NCBI GenBank assembly: GCA_964651325.1
Contig: CAZYXP010000068.1
Span: forward strand, 1 to 16,383
Direction: 5' to 3'
DNA from: JADFOB01 sp964651325
GTDB taxonomy: Bacteria > Planctomycetota > Phycisphaerae > UBA1845
DNA: 16,383 bases
In this document: positions 8,901-14,200 of the stretch, one piece after another
Position numbering within the stretch: the stretch's first letter is position 1
Layout of the letters: every line of letters begins with the position of its first letter
Program-made: the position numbers and the translations under genes
The notes under the pieces: model-generated
What the model saw: only the letters and a program-made list of their open reading frames with translations
Told to the model about the DNA's origin: nothing
Databases searched by the model: none

Positions 8901-11900
8901 CCCAGTTCCGCCGCTTGGTTTTCGGCCAGGGTCGTGTTGACCAGGGTCGGATCGGAAGCCGAGGAGACTGAAATGGCGCCGCCGTCGCCGTCGGACGCGT
9001 TGCGGGCGATGAGGCAATCGGCAATGATGGGGCTGGCCAAGGAGAACAGGTTGAGCCCGCCCCCGGATCCGCCTTGAAGGCTCAAATTGTCCGAGATGAC
9101 GCATCGCTGAATCAGCGGCGAGCTGCTCAACCCGATCGCCAATCCGCCGCCGCTGAACGCGACGTTGTCGGCAATGACACAATCTCGAATCGTGGGATGC
9201 GCGTCGTCATAGCAATAGATGCCACCGCCGAAGCTCGTGGTCGCGTTGCCTGTGATTTCGCATTGCTCAACAATCGGACTGCTTCGCTCACAGTAAATAC
9301 CGGCGCCGCCCAGTGAGAAGAAGACGGTCGGAGCGATCGTGCTTTCAGTGATGCGGCACCGGCGAATGGTGGGATCGCTGTCCTTGCAATAAATCGCTCC
9401 GCCACGCAGTGCGTCGGGTGTGGCCCCGCTCGCGCTAAGTCCGCGCCGGATCGTCAGCCCTTCGATCATCGCGTCGCTGCTTTCGCCGCGGTGAAAATAG
9501 AACGCCCGCCCTTGAAACGCACAATCGATCGTGGTGGCTTCCACTATGGCGTCGTCTTGCGGATCCACGCTTCGCAGGTGGATCAATCGCCCATCGAAAT
9601 CGAGGTTGCGGTTGCGCGGACCGGTGTACACGCCAGGGGCAAGGATCACGGTGTGGCCGTCAAGACTCACGTCGATCGCATCTTGGATCGCGCAAAACGG
9701 GGTTTGCTCGCTGCCATCGCCCTCGCTCGGGCAGGTGGCCGTGTCCACATGCCAGATACGGTCGGCCGACTCGCATTCATCCGGGACACCGTTGGCGTTG
9801 CGATCCGGAGACGCGCCGACGCTTAGATCGCACGCATCGTCGGTGCCATTTTGGTTGCAATCGATCAACGCTTCACACTGATCGGGAATGCCGTTGCCGC
9901 CGCAGTCCTCGGCCTGCCCGGATAGCAAGGCGCAGGCGTCCGCCACGCCGTCTGAGTCGCAATCGGGCTGGCAGGAATCGGGGATTAGATTGGCATCACA
10001 GTCCGCTTCGAGCCCGTCGGCCACATCACAGGCATCCAACACACCGTTGCCGTTGCAATCTTCGGACGGGTCACACGCATCGGGTCTGAGGTTGCGGTCG
10101 CAGTCACGGGCGCCCATGCCCAGGTCGCACGAATCCGCCACACCGTCACCGTTGCAGTCCGGCTCACAAGCGTCCAGCACGCCATTGCCGCCGCAGTCCA
10201 ACGCGGGATCCGCCGCGATCTGATCCGAATCCGCGACGCCGTTGTTGTCGCAATCGGCGGTTGGCCCCGGCGAAAGACAAAGCGAGAATCCCTGCGGACC
10301 CGCGGGAATTGAGAACCCGTGAATCTGCACAAACCAACTCCCCGGCGCGGGCGCTTCGATCGACACTTGTTCGGTGTTGTTGATCCGGTCGGGTTGGGAC
10401 GTGGTGGCCGGAAGATTGGGCTGATCGGGATCAAGCGTCCACGGGTAGAAGCGCGTGCCGTCCGGACCGATCACGCGAAGATCCAAGTCGTTTACAAGCG
10501 CCTTTGCCGCCAGCGGCGATGCAGGCGCGTCGTCCCACGCCAAGGTGATTTTGAGCTGGGCCGTTCCCGGTTCCACGCGCACGGCCAAGGCGGCCGTTTC
10601 ATTGTGTGCGACGGTCCCCATCACGAAGCCGCCGGTTCTGAGGAATTCCACGGCGTCTTGAGCCTGAACCAACCCGTATCCGCTGCGGTAGTCGGGACCA
10701 ACCTGCTCGACATCCAAGGCCGTGTGCGTCAGCATTGCCTTGAGCAGGGCATTGCTCGGCTCAGGGCGATTGGGAAACCTCGTTTGAAACTCTTCCAAGA
10801 GCAAAGCCGAAATGCCCGTGACGGTCGGCGTGGCCATTGATGTACCACACAGCGTTGTGTAGCTGCCCAAGAGTGTCGTCGAGGTTACCCCAAAGTCGTC
10901 GCCGAGCTGGCACCCTGGCGCGAGCAAGTCCGGCTTGAGCCTTCCATCCTCGGTAGGTCCCCAACTTGAAAAGGCCGACACATTGCCGGTGTCCGCGTTG
11001 ACGGCGCCGACACAGATTGAGTTCTTGGCGCCTGACGGAGGCGGGATGGATCCGTATCCATCCGCGCGCCGCGTGCCCACGCCGCTACATCGATCACAGC
11101 TTCGCTCGTTGCCCGCGGCCCAGACGACCCGAACCGTTGGGTCGATCGAACCCGCGACCAGCGCATCGATCAACTGCGACGTCACCCCGTAGCCGCCGGT
11201 CAGCGAGCAATCAAACCCGTTGATGCATACATTGCTGCCGATCGAGTTGTTGGCGACGGCCGCACCGAAAGCGGTAAACGCGTCGGTATAATCGGCTTCC
11301 AAATCGCCGGGGTCGTTGTACAGGAAAACGGAGCCGGGCGAGTCCCCCACCTCAAACGCATAGGACGCGATCTCGACCCCCGGTGCCATGCCGCGCCAAA
11401 GCCCGCTGCTTGCAAAGCCATCCCCACCAATGGTCCCGGCCACATGCGTCGAATGCACGTCGGGAAACGCACCATCCCGCACCGTCACCCGAGCACCGAA
11501 ATCCGGATGCTCTTCCAGCGCCCCGCCGACGTCATACAACATGATCGTAACGCCCGCGCCGGTCAGCCCGAAATCCGGCAATGTCTGCACATCCTCTACC
11601 TGAGTGATCAGGCGATTGAGATCATTCGTGCCGCTCATCCGCGGAAGCGGGGGTTCGATCCACAACACGCCGTCTTCCGCTGCGAGCGCGTCCAACTCAG
11701 ACCTCGCCAGCTCAACAACCAGACCGTTGATCGAGTGAAGGATCGAACGGACGGAGCCGCCGTGGGCGACCGACAAAGCCACGCCGGCAGAATCGCAGGC
11801 CGTGTCGGCGTGAAAAAGGACGTAGGCCGCTACCTCGATCTGCTGGCTCGAATCCACGTTCACGATCGCGACCGCGGGCGTGGCCCCGTCCTGAAATGAG

Positions 11901-12376
11901 GGATGGAGCTTCATGGCGGTCGTTATGGAGGACACAGAGGCGACGCCGACCCGGTCCGCCCCGATGGCCCCTTGCGGCGCTACGGCGAAGTAGCGACCGC
12001 CACCAGCATAATCGGCAAGCGTCACGCCCGCGGCCGCCAATCTCGCGCGATCCGCAGCCGTGGGAACGCCGTTGAATCCGATCAGAACATGGCGGGGGGC
12101 ATCCCGACCGGTTGAGCCTTGGCCGGCTAAGGTTCGCGCGGATTTAGGTGCGACGTCCCCGCGGGATTCGATTTGAAGATTCTCGGACGTCGCCGCGACC
12201 TCGCTCTGAACCGCGGAAGGTTGCTTCGGCCGACCGGCTTCCGGCGTCTCTATCGGCGATGGGAGGCGCCCCGAGGATGGTTGGGCGAAGACCGTCAGCC
12301 CTAATAGAAGCAGCCATGGGCAGACGAATCGCGGGCGCCGAGGATACCTGATCGGATTGATGAGTGAATCGCCCAT
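2996..12376 (-). CDS. Giant secreted KP-43-type subtilase with DCN repeats, beta-helices, FG-GAP propeller and dockerin-like tail
   Basis: A 3126-residue predicted secreted serine endopeptidase (family S8). I chose ATG at 12376, with a G-rich stretch at 12382-12387, over an in-frame TTG at 12397. Order by residue: signal peptide 1-36 (basic RYPRRPR, hydrophobic core about 18-31); propeptide 94-243 ending VLWIEPP; catalytic domain 273-580 with Asp282 (YDVGG), His308 (HSTHVAGT), oxyanion Asn423 (AAGN) and Ser513 (GTSMATP); KP-43-like beta sandwich 597-701 (LAWDDAP, LVNDLDLRVIGPDG, GPQGFSL); DCN block I 707-869; beta-helix 1 874-1283; block II 1287-1391; Cys-rich 1392-1494; unassigned beta module 1495-1678; block III 1680-1896; seven FG-GAP repeats 1899-2423; block IV 2428-2585; beta-helix 2 2589-2985; block V 2989-3051; dockerin-like EF-hand pair 3055-3108. 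No C-terminal membrane anchor is seen. The catalytic residues suggest activity; the tail is probably calcium-stiffened and adhesive. Substrate is unknown. It is transcribed alone, divergently from purF. Confidence 0.93.
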   Translation of the reverse strand: MGDSLINPIRYPRRPRFVCPWLLLLGLTVFAQPSSGRLPSPIETPEAGRPKQPSAVQSEVAATSENLQIESRGDVAPKSARTLAGQGSTGRDAPRHVLIGFNGVPTAADRARLAAAGVTLADYAGGGRYFAVAPQGAIGADRVGVASVSSITTAMKLHPSFQDGATPAVAIVNVDSSQQIEVAAYVLFHADTACDSAGVALSVAHGGSVRSILHSINGLVVELARSELDALAAEDGVLWIEPPLPRMSGTNDLNRLITQVEDVQTLPDFGLTGAGVTIMLYDVGGALEEHPDFGARVTVRDGAFPDVHSTHVAGTIGGDGFASSGLWRGMAPGVEIASYAFEVGDSPGSVFLYNDPGDLEADYTDAFTAFGAAVANNSIGSNVCINGFDCSLTGGYGVTSQLIDALVAGSIDPTVRVVWAAGNERSCDRCSGVGTRRADGYGSIPPPSGAKNSICVGAVNADTGNVSAFSSWGPTEDGRLKPDLLAPGCQLGDDFGVTSTTLLGSYTTLCGTSMATPTVTGISALLLEEFQTRFPNRPEPSNALLKAMLTHTALDVEQVGPDYRSGYGLVQAQDAVEFLRTGGFVMGTVAHNETAALAVRVEPGTAQLKITLAWDDAPASPLAAKALVNDLDLRVIGPDGTRFYPWTLDPDQPNLPATTSQPDRINNTEQVSIEAPAPGSWFVQIHGFSIPAGPQGFSLCLSPGPTADCDNNGVADSDQIAADPALDCGGNGVLDACEPDCNGDGVADSCDLGMGARDCDRNLRPDACDPSEDCNGNGVLDACDVADGLEADCDANLIPDSCQPDCDSDGVADACALLSGQAEDCGGNGIPDQCEALIDCNQNGTDDACDLSVGASPDRNANGVPDECESADRIWHVDTATCPSEGDGSEQTPFCAIQDAIDVSLDGHTVILAPGVYTGPRNRNLDFDGRLIHLRSVDPQDDAIVEATTIDCAFQGRAFYFHRGESSDAMIEGLTIRRGLSASGATPDALRGGAIYCKDSDPTIRRCRITESTIAPTVFFSLGGAGIYCERSSPIVEQCEITGNATTSFGGGIYCYDDAHPTIRDCVIADNVAFSGGGLAIGLSSSPLIQRCVISDNLSLQGGSGGGLNLFSLASPIIADCLIARNASDGDGGAISVSSASDPTLVNTTLAENQAAELGGAVKLAFASAPVLNSCILWNNSTENGSAEIVVDTNSLLQVRHSLVQGGLAGVATDSNGMVQWGPGNLESDPLFEASAVGPFALGSGSPAVNAGDPNAMIADDATDVAGSPRVRQCRVDMGALESPFLGDCNGNGASDACEVADGVADDCDADGSPDECQDTSADCNANGIWDACDVADGIEEDCNANFMPDSCELDGHEDLDCNANGALDECDLASGTSMDVNSNGTPDECEACKFNADCSDGLFCTGLEICSNGVCVLGPAACPGLICVEAGQRCVQCLGDADCDDDNPCTMEWCADEVCASSIVDGPCNDGVACTTNDACVDGFCQGNVISGCAVTYSIRAVAVDGVLLPDGPTDQVMAYNASTVTLELFVEGWEPESVRLYNVAVDGDGYTSGPRGTLFPKTDPNPSAGAFIDQSREDFIFFDIDTIVAVFNTDPALYQWGGLVFFGEDCVEDLGQTSYVGTLVLTASEDAAGLFTICPDATDSNHDLSPDSSFVSNCDTEPMIPVDLQCVSVLIIADCNNNGISDDEDIASGTSEDCTGNGFPDECEADCNNNSHADSCDLADGVAQDCNQNTIPDSCDITAAHSEDCNFNGVPDECEADCNENGFADECDIMSGASEDCDGGGVPDECEDCNGNGVGDLCDLATGDDSDCNENLVLDSCDIASHTSKDCDANGLPDECQDTSLDCNANDVWDACDMQAGDGFDCNDNGALDECDLASGFSTDCDQNGLPDECPDFFPLVIDPAGLAGVRGFPVLGFQGEANTGASLSSAGDLNHDGIDDFVVASQNAAPANQPSAGQAHVIFGHLNPWPETIDLGGFTAGSPAQVLTIDGDSTGDSLGVGVAGGGDFNGDGVDDLLVGAWGANPNDLIDAGEVYLLFGGAPIDALGTITPDDLDGTNGFTLRGAFEGDLTGLSVDFAGDVNGDGLDDLIISAHTATVGEQTFAGRIYVVFGSGLPQSTVFDLATLLPENGGEGGPGFVLNGVNASDLAGFSVAGAGDVNGDGLADMLIGSFAASPNDMALAGQTYLIFGRAEIGQGGAIELADLDGQNGVTFNGIDLLDLSGHHVTGAGDVNGDGFADFLNGAVWADPGGRATAGETYLVFGHGDPWPAVVELSTLLPENGGNGSGGVTFNGIQAGDFSGFHCGSAGDVNADGIDDIVIGAYGVDVDGSGMVGEAYTVFGHANPWPAAVELSDLIESVEPEDRFGFVVRGHQADGRLGFAVGGLGDINGDGADDMGFGAPGMLREEQPEVGTMFLAFGRPGEPLDCNVNGTLDLCDIVDDFSTDCNQNNIPDDCEGDHPDCNGNGVWDLCDLVFSGARDCNDNGVPDKCDIVDGTSNDCNHNSTPDECDAEVPPDCNANGVWDVCDLLSGTSDDCNLSGIPDECEPGGTEDCNGNGAPDLCDIHVGFSVDLNANAVPDECEPHEAIHVDAAGCDPVSGGSGTPTDPFCRIQDAIDSAGLGDDRVIEIIVADGTYTGQGNRDIVFNNGLTLGTRAVRVRSADGPGDCLIDCGGVGSAFLLIHGETRGTRIEGFTIIDARVGAFKCENGSNPVIEDCTVTRNFRISGGAGIRCVASSPLIRRCRFSGNTTNAIQCRLGSDPLIQDCLIVGNDALNGPAIHALTDSHPTVLGCTIARNDASLGAAVFAEPGSTFDIRDSLVYANEPGSVSGFGAIRFSDIGGGHVGVGNIDEDPLFRLLETGSWTADPIPTARPGQYFLTDSAAQWIPGTLAGTYVNTDVDHSVALEFPIVANTETTVTIWGEGWGLAQAQTAYSIVDYRLKSASPCVNAADIAVQPAGIPRFDVAGDQRVQHCRMDMGALETPFEVDCDANGLTDACEALAGLLADCNENAVPDSCDPDCDLNGLPDPCEVLSGRTRDVNHNGIPDVCEIDLCDFNGDDHVDAADRQILADCIQIPPGDGVLCPNLDLNGDGAVNGKDIETFLACFNVFADPRDPPSVPGSLGG
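3053..3214 (-). other. Dockerin type I-like C-terminal EF-hand pair
   Basis: Residues 3055-3108 contain two calcium loops, DFNGDDHVDAAD and DLNGDGAVNGKD, each followed by a short helix (RQILADCI and IETFLACF). Four cysteines flank them. This is the planctomycete style of dockerin-like tail. It could bind a cohesin-like partner or simply cap the protein; no cohesin gene is visible in the window. Confidence 0.78.
3224..3412 (-). repeat. DCNxNGxxDxC repeat block V (4 copies)
   Basis: Residues 2989-3051 contain four copies (DCDANGLTDACE, DCNENAVPDSCD, DCDLNGLPDPCE, DVNHNGIPDVCE). The block directly follows beta-helix 2, as block II follows helix 1, and leads into the C-terminal dockerin-like region. 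Confidence 0.88.
3422..4612 (-). other. Right-handed parallel beta-helix domain 2 with an inserted module
   Basis: Residues 2589-2985. The entry AIHVDAAGCD, then FCRIQDAID and ADGTYTG, and the exit VQHCRMDMGALETPF, closely parallel beta-helix 1. The two therefore look like diverged copies. Rungs such as SNPVIEDCTVTRN and SSPLIRRCRFSGN are visible. Between DPLFRLLETG and YRLKSASPCVNAAD lies a segment of about 77 residues (about 3560-3790) that is absent from helix 1. Confidence 0.85.
4622..5095 (-). repeat. DCNxNGxxDxC repeat block IV (9 copies)
   Basis: Residues 2428-2585 hold nine copies from DCNVNGTLDLCD to DLNANAVPDECE, the last lacking its first Cys. The block links the FG-GAP propeller to beta-helix 2. 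It corresponds in position to block I before beta-helix 1. Confidence 0.9.
5108..6682 (-). repeat. Seven FG-GAP (integrin-alpha-like) repeats, predicted beta-propeller
   Basis: Residues 1899-2423 contain seven calcium-loop motifs of the form GDxNxDGxxD at 1934, 2009, 2082, 2160, 2233, 2311 and 2389 (GDLNHDGIDD, GDFNGDGVDD, GDVNGDGLDD, GDVNGDGLAD, GDVNGDGFAD, GDVNADGIDD, GDINGDGADD). Each is followed by a YLxFG-type FG-GAP strand. The spacing is 73-78 residues. Seven repeats are what a complete seven-bladed propeller needs. Such propellers mediate protein or matrix binding. Confidence 0.92.
6689..7339 (-). repeat. DCNxNGxxDxC repeat block III (13 copies)
   Basis: Residues 1680-1896 contain thirteen motif copies, the longest block, including DCNFNGVPDECE, DCNENGFADECD and DCDQNGLPDECP. 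Unlike most other blocks, its last copy keeps both cysteines. On the plus strand the block appears as GTTGCARTC recurring about every 35-60 bp. It joins the unassigned beta module to the FG-GAP propeller. Confidence 0.9.
7343..7894 (-). other. Unassigned beta-rich module of the giant protease
   Basis: Residues 1495-1678 lie between the Cys-rich segment and DCN block III. They include STVTLELFVEGWEPESVRLY, then FDIDTIVAVFNTDPALYQWG, then GTLVLTASEDAAGLFTI. Alternating hydrophobic residues suggest a beta sandwich, perhaps related to cohesin-like or carbohydrate-binding folds. I do not recognise the family, and this is the least explained part of the protein. Confidence 0.55.
7895..8203 (-). other. 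Cys-rich CxDGxxCT-type segment
   Basis: Residues 1392-1494 contain many cysteines spaced as in CSDGLFCTGLEICSNGVC, CDDDNPCTMEWCADEVC and CNDGVACTTNDACVDGFC. This CxDGxxCTxxxxCxxxxC pattern is typical of disulfide-rich extracellular repeats in myxobacterial and slime-mould surface proteins. It supports export to an oxidising compartment. The exact family is not certain. Confidence 0.75.
8204..8518 (-). repeat. DCNxNGxxDxC repeat block II (6 copies)
   Basis: Residues 1287-1391 contain six motif copies, from DCNGNGASDACE to DVNSNGTPDECE, the last again lacking its first Cys. The block follows beta-helix 1 with only three residues between and leads straight into the Cys-rich segment. Confidence 0.9.
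8528..9757 (-). other. Right-handed parallel beta-helix domain 1
   Basis: Residues 874-1283. The entry is IWHVDTATCP, then FCAIQDAID and the VILAPGVYTG signature common before pectate-lyase-like beta-helices. It is followed by rungs of the form SxPxIxxCxIxxNxAxxGGGIYC, about 22-30 residues each. It ends with SPAVNAGD, VRQCRVDMGALESPF. Such domains usually bind or cleave polysaccharide; no lyase active site can be assigned here, so a structural or adhesive role is more likely. Confidence 0.85.
9770..10258 (-). repeat. DCNxNGxxDxC repeat block I (10 copies)
   Basis: Residues 707-869 hold ten copies of the DCxxNGxxDxC motif, for example DCNGNGVLDACD and DCGGNGIPDQCE. Copies alternate with short linkers such as VADGLEA. 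The regular Asp, Asn and Cys positions resemble thrombospondin type 3 / EF-hand-like calcium loops closed by disulfides. The last copy (DRNANGVPDECE) has lost the first Cys, as has the last copy of blocks II, IV and V. The block links the protease to beta-helix 1. Confidence 0.9.
10274..10588 (-). other. KP-43-type C-terminal beta-sandwich domain of the protease
   Basis: This encodes residues 597-701. The pattern LKITLAWDDAP, then LVNDLDLRVIGPDGT, NNTEQVSI, GSWFVQIHG and GPQGFSLCL matches the beta-barrel domain that follows the catalytic domain in KP-43 subtilases. There it packs against the protease and binds calcium. It marks the end of the enzymatic part; all downstream modules are additions. 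Confidence 0.8.
10637..11560 (-). other. Subtilase (S8, KP-43-like) catalytic domain
   Basis: This stretch encodes residues 273-580 of the giant protein. The order Asp282, His308, Asn423, Ser513 is that of subtilases. Around the His the motif is HSTHVAGT instead of the commoner HGTHVAGT, and around the Asp it is YDVGG instead of D-T/S-G. This pairing recalls WDGG/HxTHVAGT subtilases I know from bacterial secreted proteases. A Cys-containing insertion (CDRCSGVGTRR) follows the oxyanion Asn and may form a local disulfide or metal site. Confidence 0.9.
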
Positions 12377-12431
12377 ACTCGCCCCCCATTCAGCCAAAAC
12401 AAGGCTGGACTGAACCCGAGTTCCCCCTGCC

Positions 12432-12444
12432 GCACGGATCGTGC
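12432..12444. promoter_or_regulatory. Short inverted repeat in the divergent promoter region
   Basis: GCACG-GAT-CGTGC has perfect 5-bp arms. It lies in the 265-bp region between the giant protease gene and purF, in the presumed 5' leader of the protease. It could be an operator half-site pair or a small hairpin. It is short enough to occur by chance. Confidence 0.2.
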
Positions 12445-12478
12445 TTGCTCGAATTCGGCGACGTCACCCCCGATGAAT

Positions 12479-12508
12479 AGGATAGTCTGAATACGTCCGG
12501 AAAATCAA
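12479..12508 (-). promoter_or_regulatory. Candidate sigma70-type promoter for the giant protease gene
   Basis: Read on the minus strand, TTGATT (12508-12503) and TATCCT (12484-12479) are separated by 18 bases. Each matches four of six consensus positions. The site lies about 100 bases upstream of the chosen ATG. It is a prediction from sequence only, and planctomycete promoters are poorly defined. Confidence 0.25.
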
Positions 12509-12564
12509 GGAAATACCGCGTATCATTTCGGAATCGACGGTTTTCGACGAACGCGCTGGGTACG

Positions 12565-12593
12565 TTGACGGCCAGAGCATACCCTAGTAGACT
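12565..12593 (+). promoter_or_regulatory. Candidate sigma70-type promoter for purF
   Basis: TTGACG (12565-12570) and TAGACT (12588-12593) are separated by exactly 17 bases. The -35 box matches five of six consensus positions and the -10 box four of six. It ends 48 bases before the purF GTG. No purine riboswitch or PurR-like operator is recognisable in the leader. Confidence 0.35.
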
Positions 12594-12641
12594 GCGTTCT
12601 GTAGTTGTTTCAAAGGGTCTACGTGGCGTAACAAAGAATCC

Positions 12642-14066
12642 GTGCCCAAGACGTCCATCCGTCATCACTGTGGCTTGTTCGGCGTCTGGGGTCACGAAGA
12701 CGCCGCCTCCCTCACCCATTTGGGGCTCTACGCGCTTCAACACCGCGGCCAGGAGGGCGCGGGCATCGTCTCCACAAACGGCGAACGACTCCAACGCAAA
12801 GCCGGAATGGGGCTGGTCAACCAGATCTTTGATCAGCGATCACTCGATGACTTGAAAGGCCACGTAGCCATCGGCCACGTTCGCTATTCGACCACCGGAG
12901 CGAGTAACGAAATAAACGTACAACCGCTGCTCTTTTCCTACGCCGGCGGCCAGGTGGCCGTCGCCCACAACGGCAATCTAATCAACGCAGCCCTGCTTCG
13001 CCGCGCCTACGAGAAGGTGGGGCATATCTTTCAAACCACCAGCGACACCGAGGTCATCATCCATCTGCTCGCCAAGCCTGGCCATCAGAGCAAGAAGCAT
13101 CCGCTGAATCACGTGTTGAATCACCTTCAGGGCGCCTACGCGCTGCTGCTCCTGTTTCCCGATCGGATCGTCGCCGTGCGCGATCCGCTGGGGTTCAAGC
13201 CGCTTTGCCTCGGCGAGATGGATTCCGGGGCGATCGTCGTGGCGTCCGAGACCAAGGCGTTTGACATGATCGGGGCCAAGTTCGTTCGCGAGATCAAACC
13301 CGGTGAGGTGCTGACCATCAGCGATGAAGGCGTCTCAAGCCGGAGATTCGGCCGTCGACAGGACAATCGCGGCGCCGCCTGTATTTTCGAGCAGGTTTAT
13401 TTCGCCGACCCCTCGAGCCACATTTTCGATGAAAACGTACACATGGCGCGGGCGGCGATGGGTGCGGCGCTGGCCAAGGAGATGCCGGTGGATGCCGATC
13501 TGGTGGTTCCGATTCCGACGTGCGCCACATGCGCCGCCACCGGCTACGCACGCGCCTGCGGTATTCCATACGGCCGCGCGTTCACTACGAGCCATTATGC
13601 CGGACGCTCGTTTATCATGCCCACCCAATCCGCCAGGGATATGGCCGTCAAAATGAAGCTGACGGTCATCAAAGAGGCGGTCAAAGGCCAACGGTTGATT
13701 GTGGTTGAAGATTCCGTGGTACGCGGCACCACGACGCGATTGAAAATCGGCGCGCTCCGCGATGCCGGAGCCACTGAGATTCACCTCCGCGTGGCCAGCC
13801 CGCCGATTCGCCATCCGTGTTATTTTGGGATTGATTTTCCCAATCAAAAGAAACTGATCGCCCACGAGCGTTCCGTCGAGGACATCCGCGCTTACCTGGG
13901 CGTGGATTCGTTACACTACCTTTCCATCGAAGGGATGCTCTCTTGCGTCAAGATGGAATCAGATCAGTATTGTACGGCTTGCTTCAGCGGAGATTATCCC
14001 ATGAGCGTGGACGAACCGGTGGAGAAATTCGCCATGGAGCAGGGGCAGCTTCGCATGTTTACGTAG
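12642..14066 (+). CDS. purF: Amidophosphoribosyltransferase (glutamine PRPP amidotransferase)
   Basis: First committed step of purine synthesis: PRPP plus glutamine gives phosphoribosylamine. The protein has 474 residues, normal for the B. subtilis type. GTG is the only usable start: the in-frame stop at 12588-12590 has no other start codon after it. It leaves a nine-residue propeptide before Cys10-Gly-Leu-Phe-Gly, the nucleophile of the class II glutaminase domain (about 10-240). RYSTTG (81-86), HNGNL (109-113) and Asp136 (TTSDTEV) are the expected glutaminase residues. The PRTase domain (about 250-440) has VVEDSVVRGTTTR at 354-366. Cys247, Cys393, Cys444 and Cys447 match the four ligands of the B. 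subtilis-type 4Fe-4S cluster. Oddities: the usual KNRYxGRTF loop reads TTSHYAGRSF (315-324), PDSxxxAA reads PTCATCAA (292-299), and ARPDS reads ADPSS (255-259). No clear ribosome binding site is seen. purM follows after 134 bases on the same strand. Confidence 0.96.
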   Translation: MPKTSIRHHCGLFGVWGHEDAASLTHLGLYALQHRGQEGAGIVSTNGERLQRKAGMGLVNQIFDQRSLDDLKGHVAIGHVRYSTTGASNEINVQPLLFSYAGGQVAVAHNGNLINAALLRRAYEKVGHIFQTTSDTEVIIHLLAKPGHQSKKHPLNHVLNHLQGAYALLLLFPDRIVAVRDPLGFKPLCLGEMDSGAIVVASETKAFDMIGAKFVREIKPGEVLTISDEGVSSRRFGRRQDNRGAACIFEQVYFADPSSHIFDENVHMARAAMGAALAKEMPVDADLVVPIPTCATCAATGYARACGIPYGRAFTTSHYAGRSFIMPTQSARDMAVKMKLTVIKEAVKGQRLIVVEDSVVRGTTTRLKIGALRDAGATEIHLRVASPPIRHPCYFGIDFPNQKKLIAHERSVEDIRAYLGVDSLHYLSIEGMLSCVKMESDQYCTACFSGDYPMSVDEPVEKFAMEQGQLRMFT

Positions 14067-14200
14067 CGGCGCGTCCCTCAAGTGTGGCCCGGACGTACGG
14101 GGTGGTAAAGGCTTACGGGAAGTGGCACGCCGACAAGACGCCGGTGCCCCGCGGGCAGTGAACCGGTCCGGCTATCCCTTATTGATTGCGGTTTACATCA

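Noticed and set aside
12390..12794. 134-codon minus-strand frame upstream of and overlapping purF
   Set aside because: It overlaps both the start of purF and the divergent promoter region, and its translation shows no family pattern.
14067..14200. Possible small gene or terminator between purF and purM
   Set aside because: Only weak short stems (for example GGCAC with GTGCC) and no T tract or convincing small frame are present. I see nothing supportable in these 134 bases.
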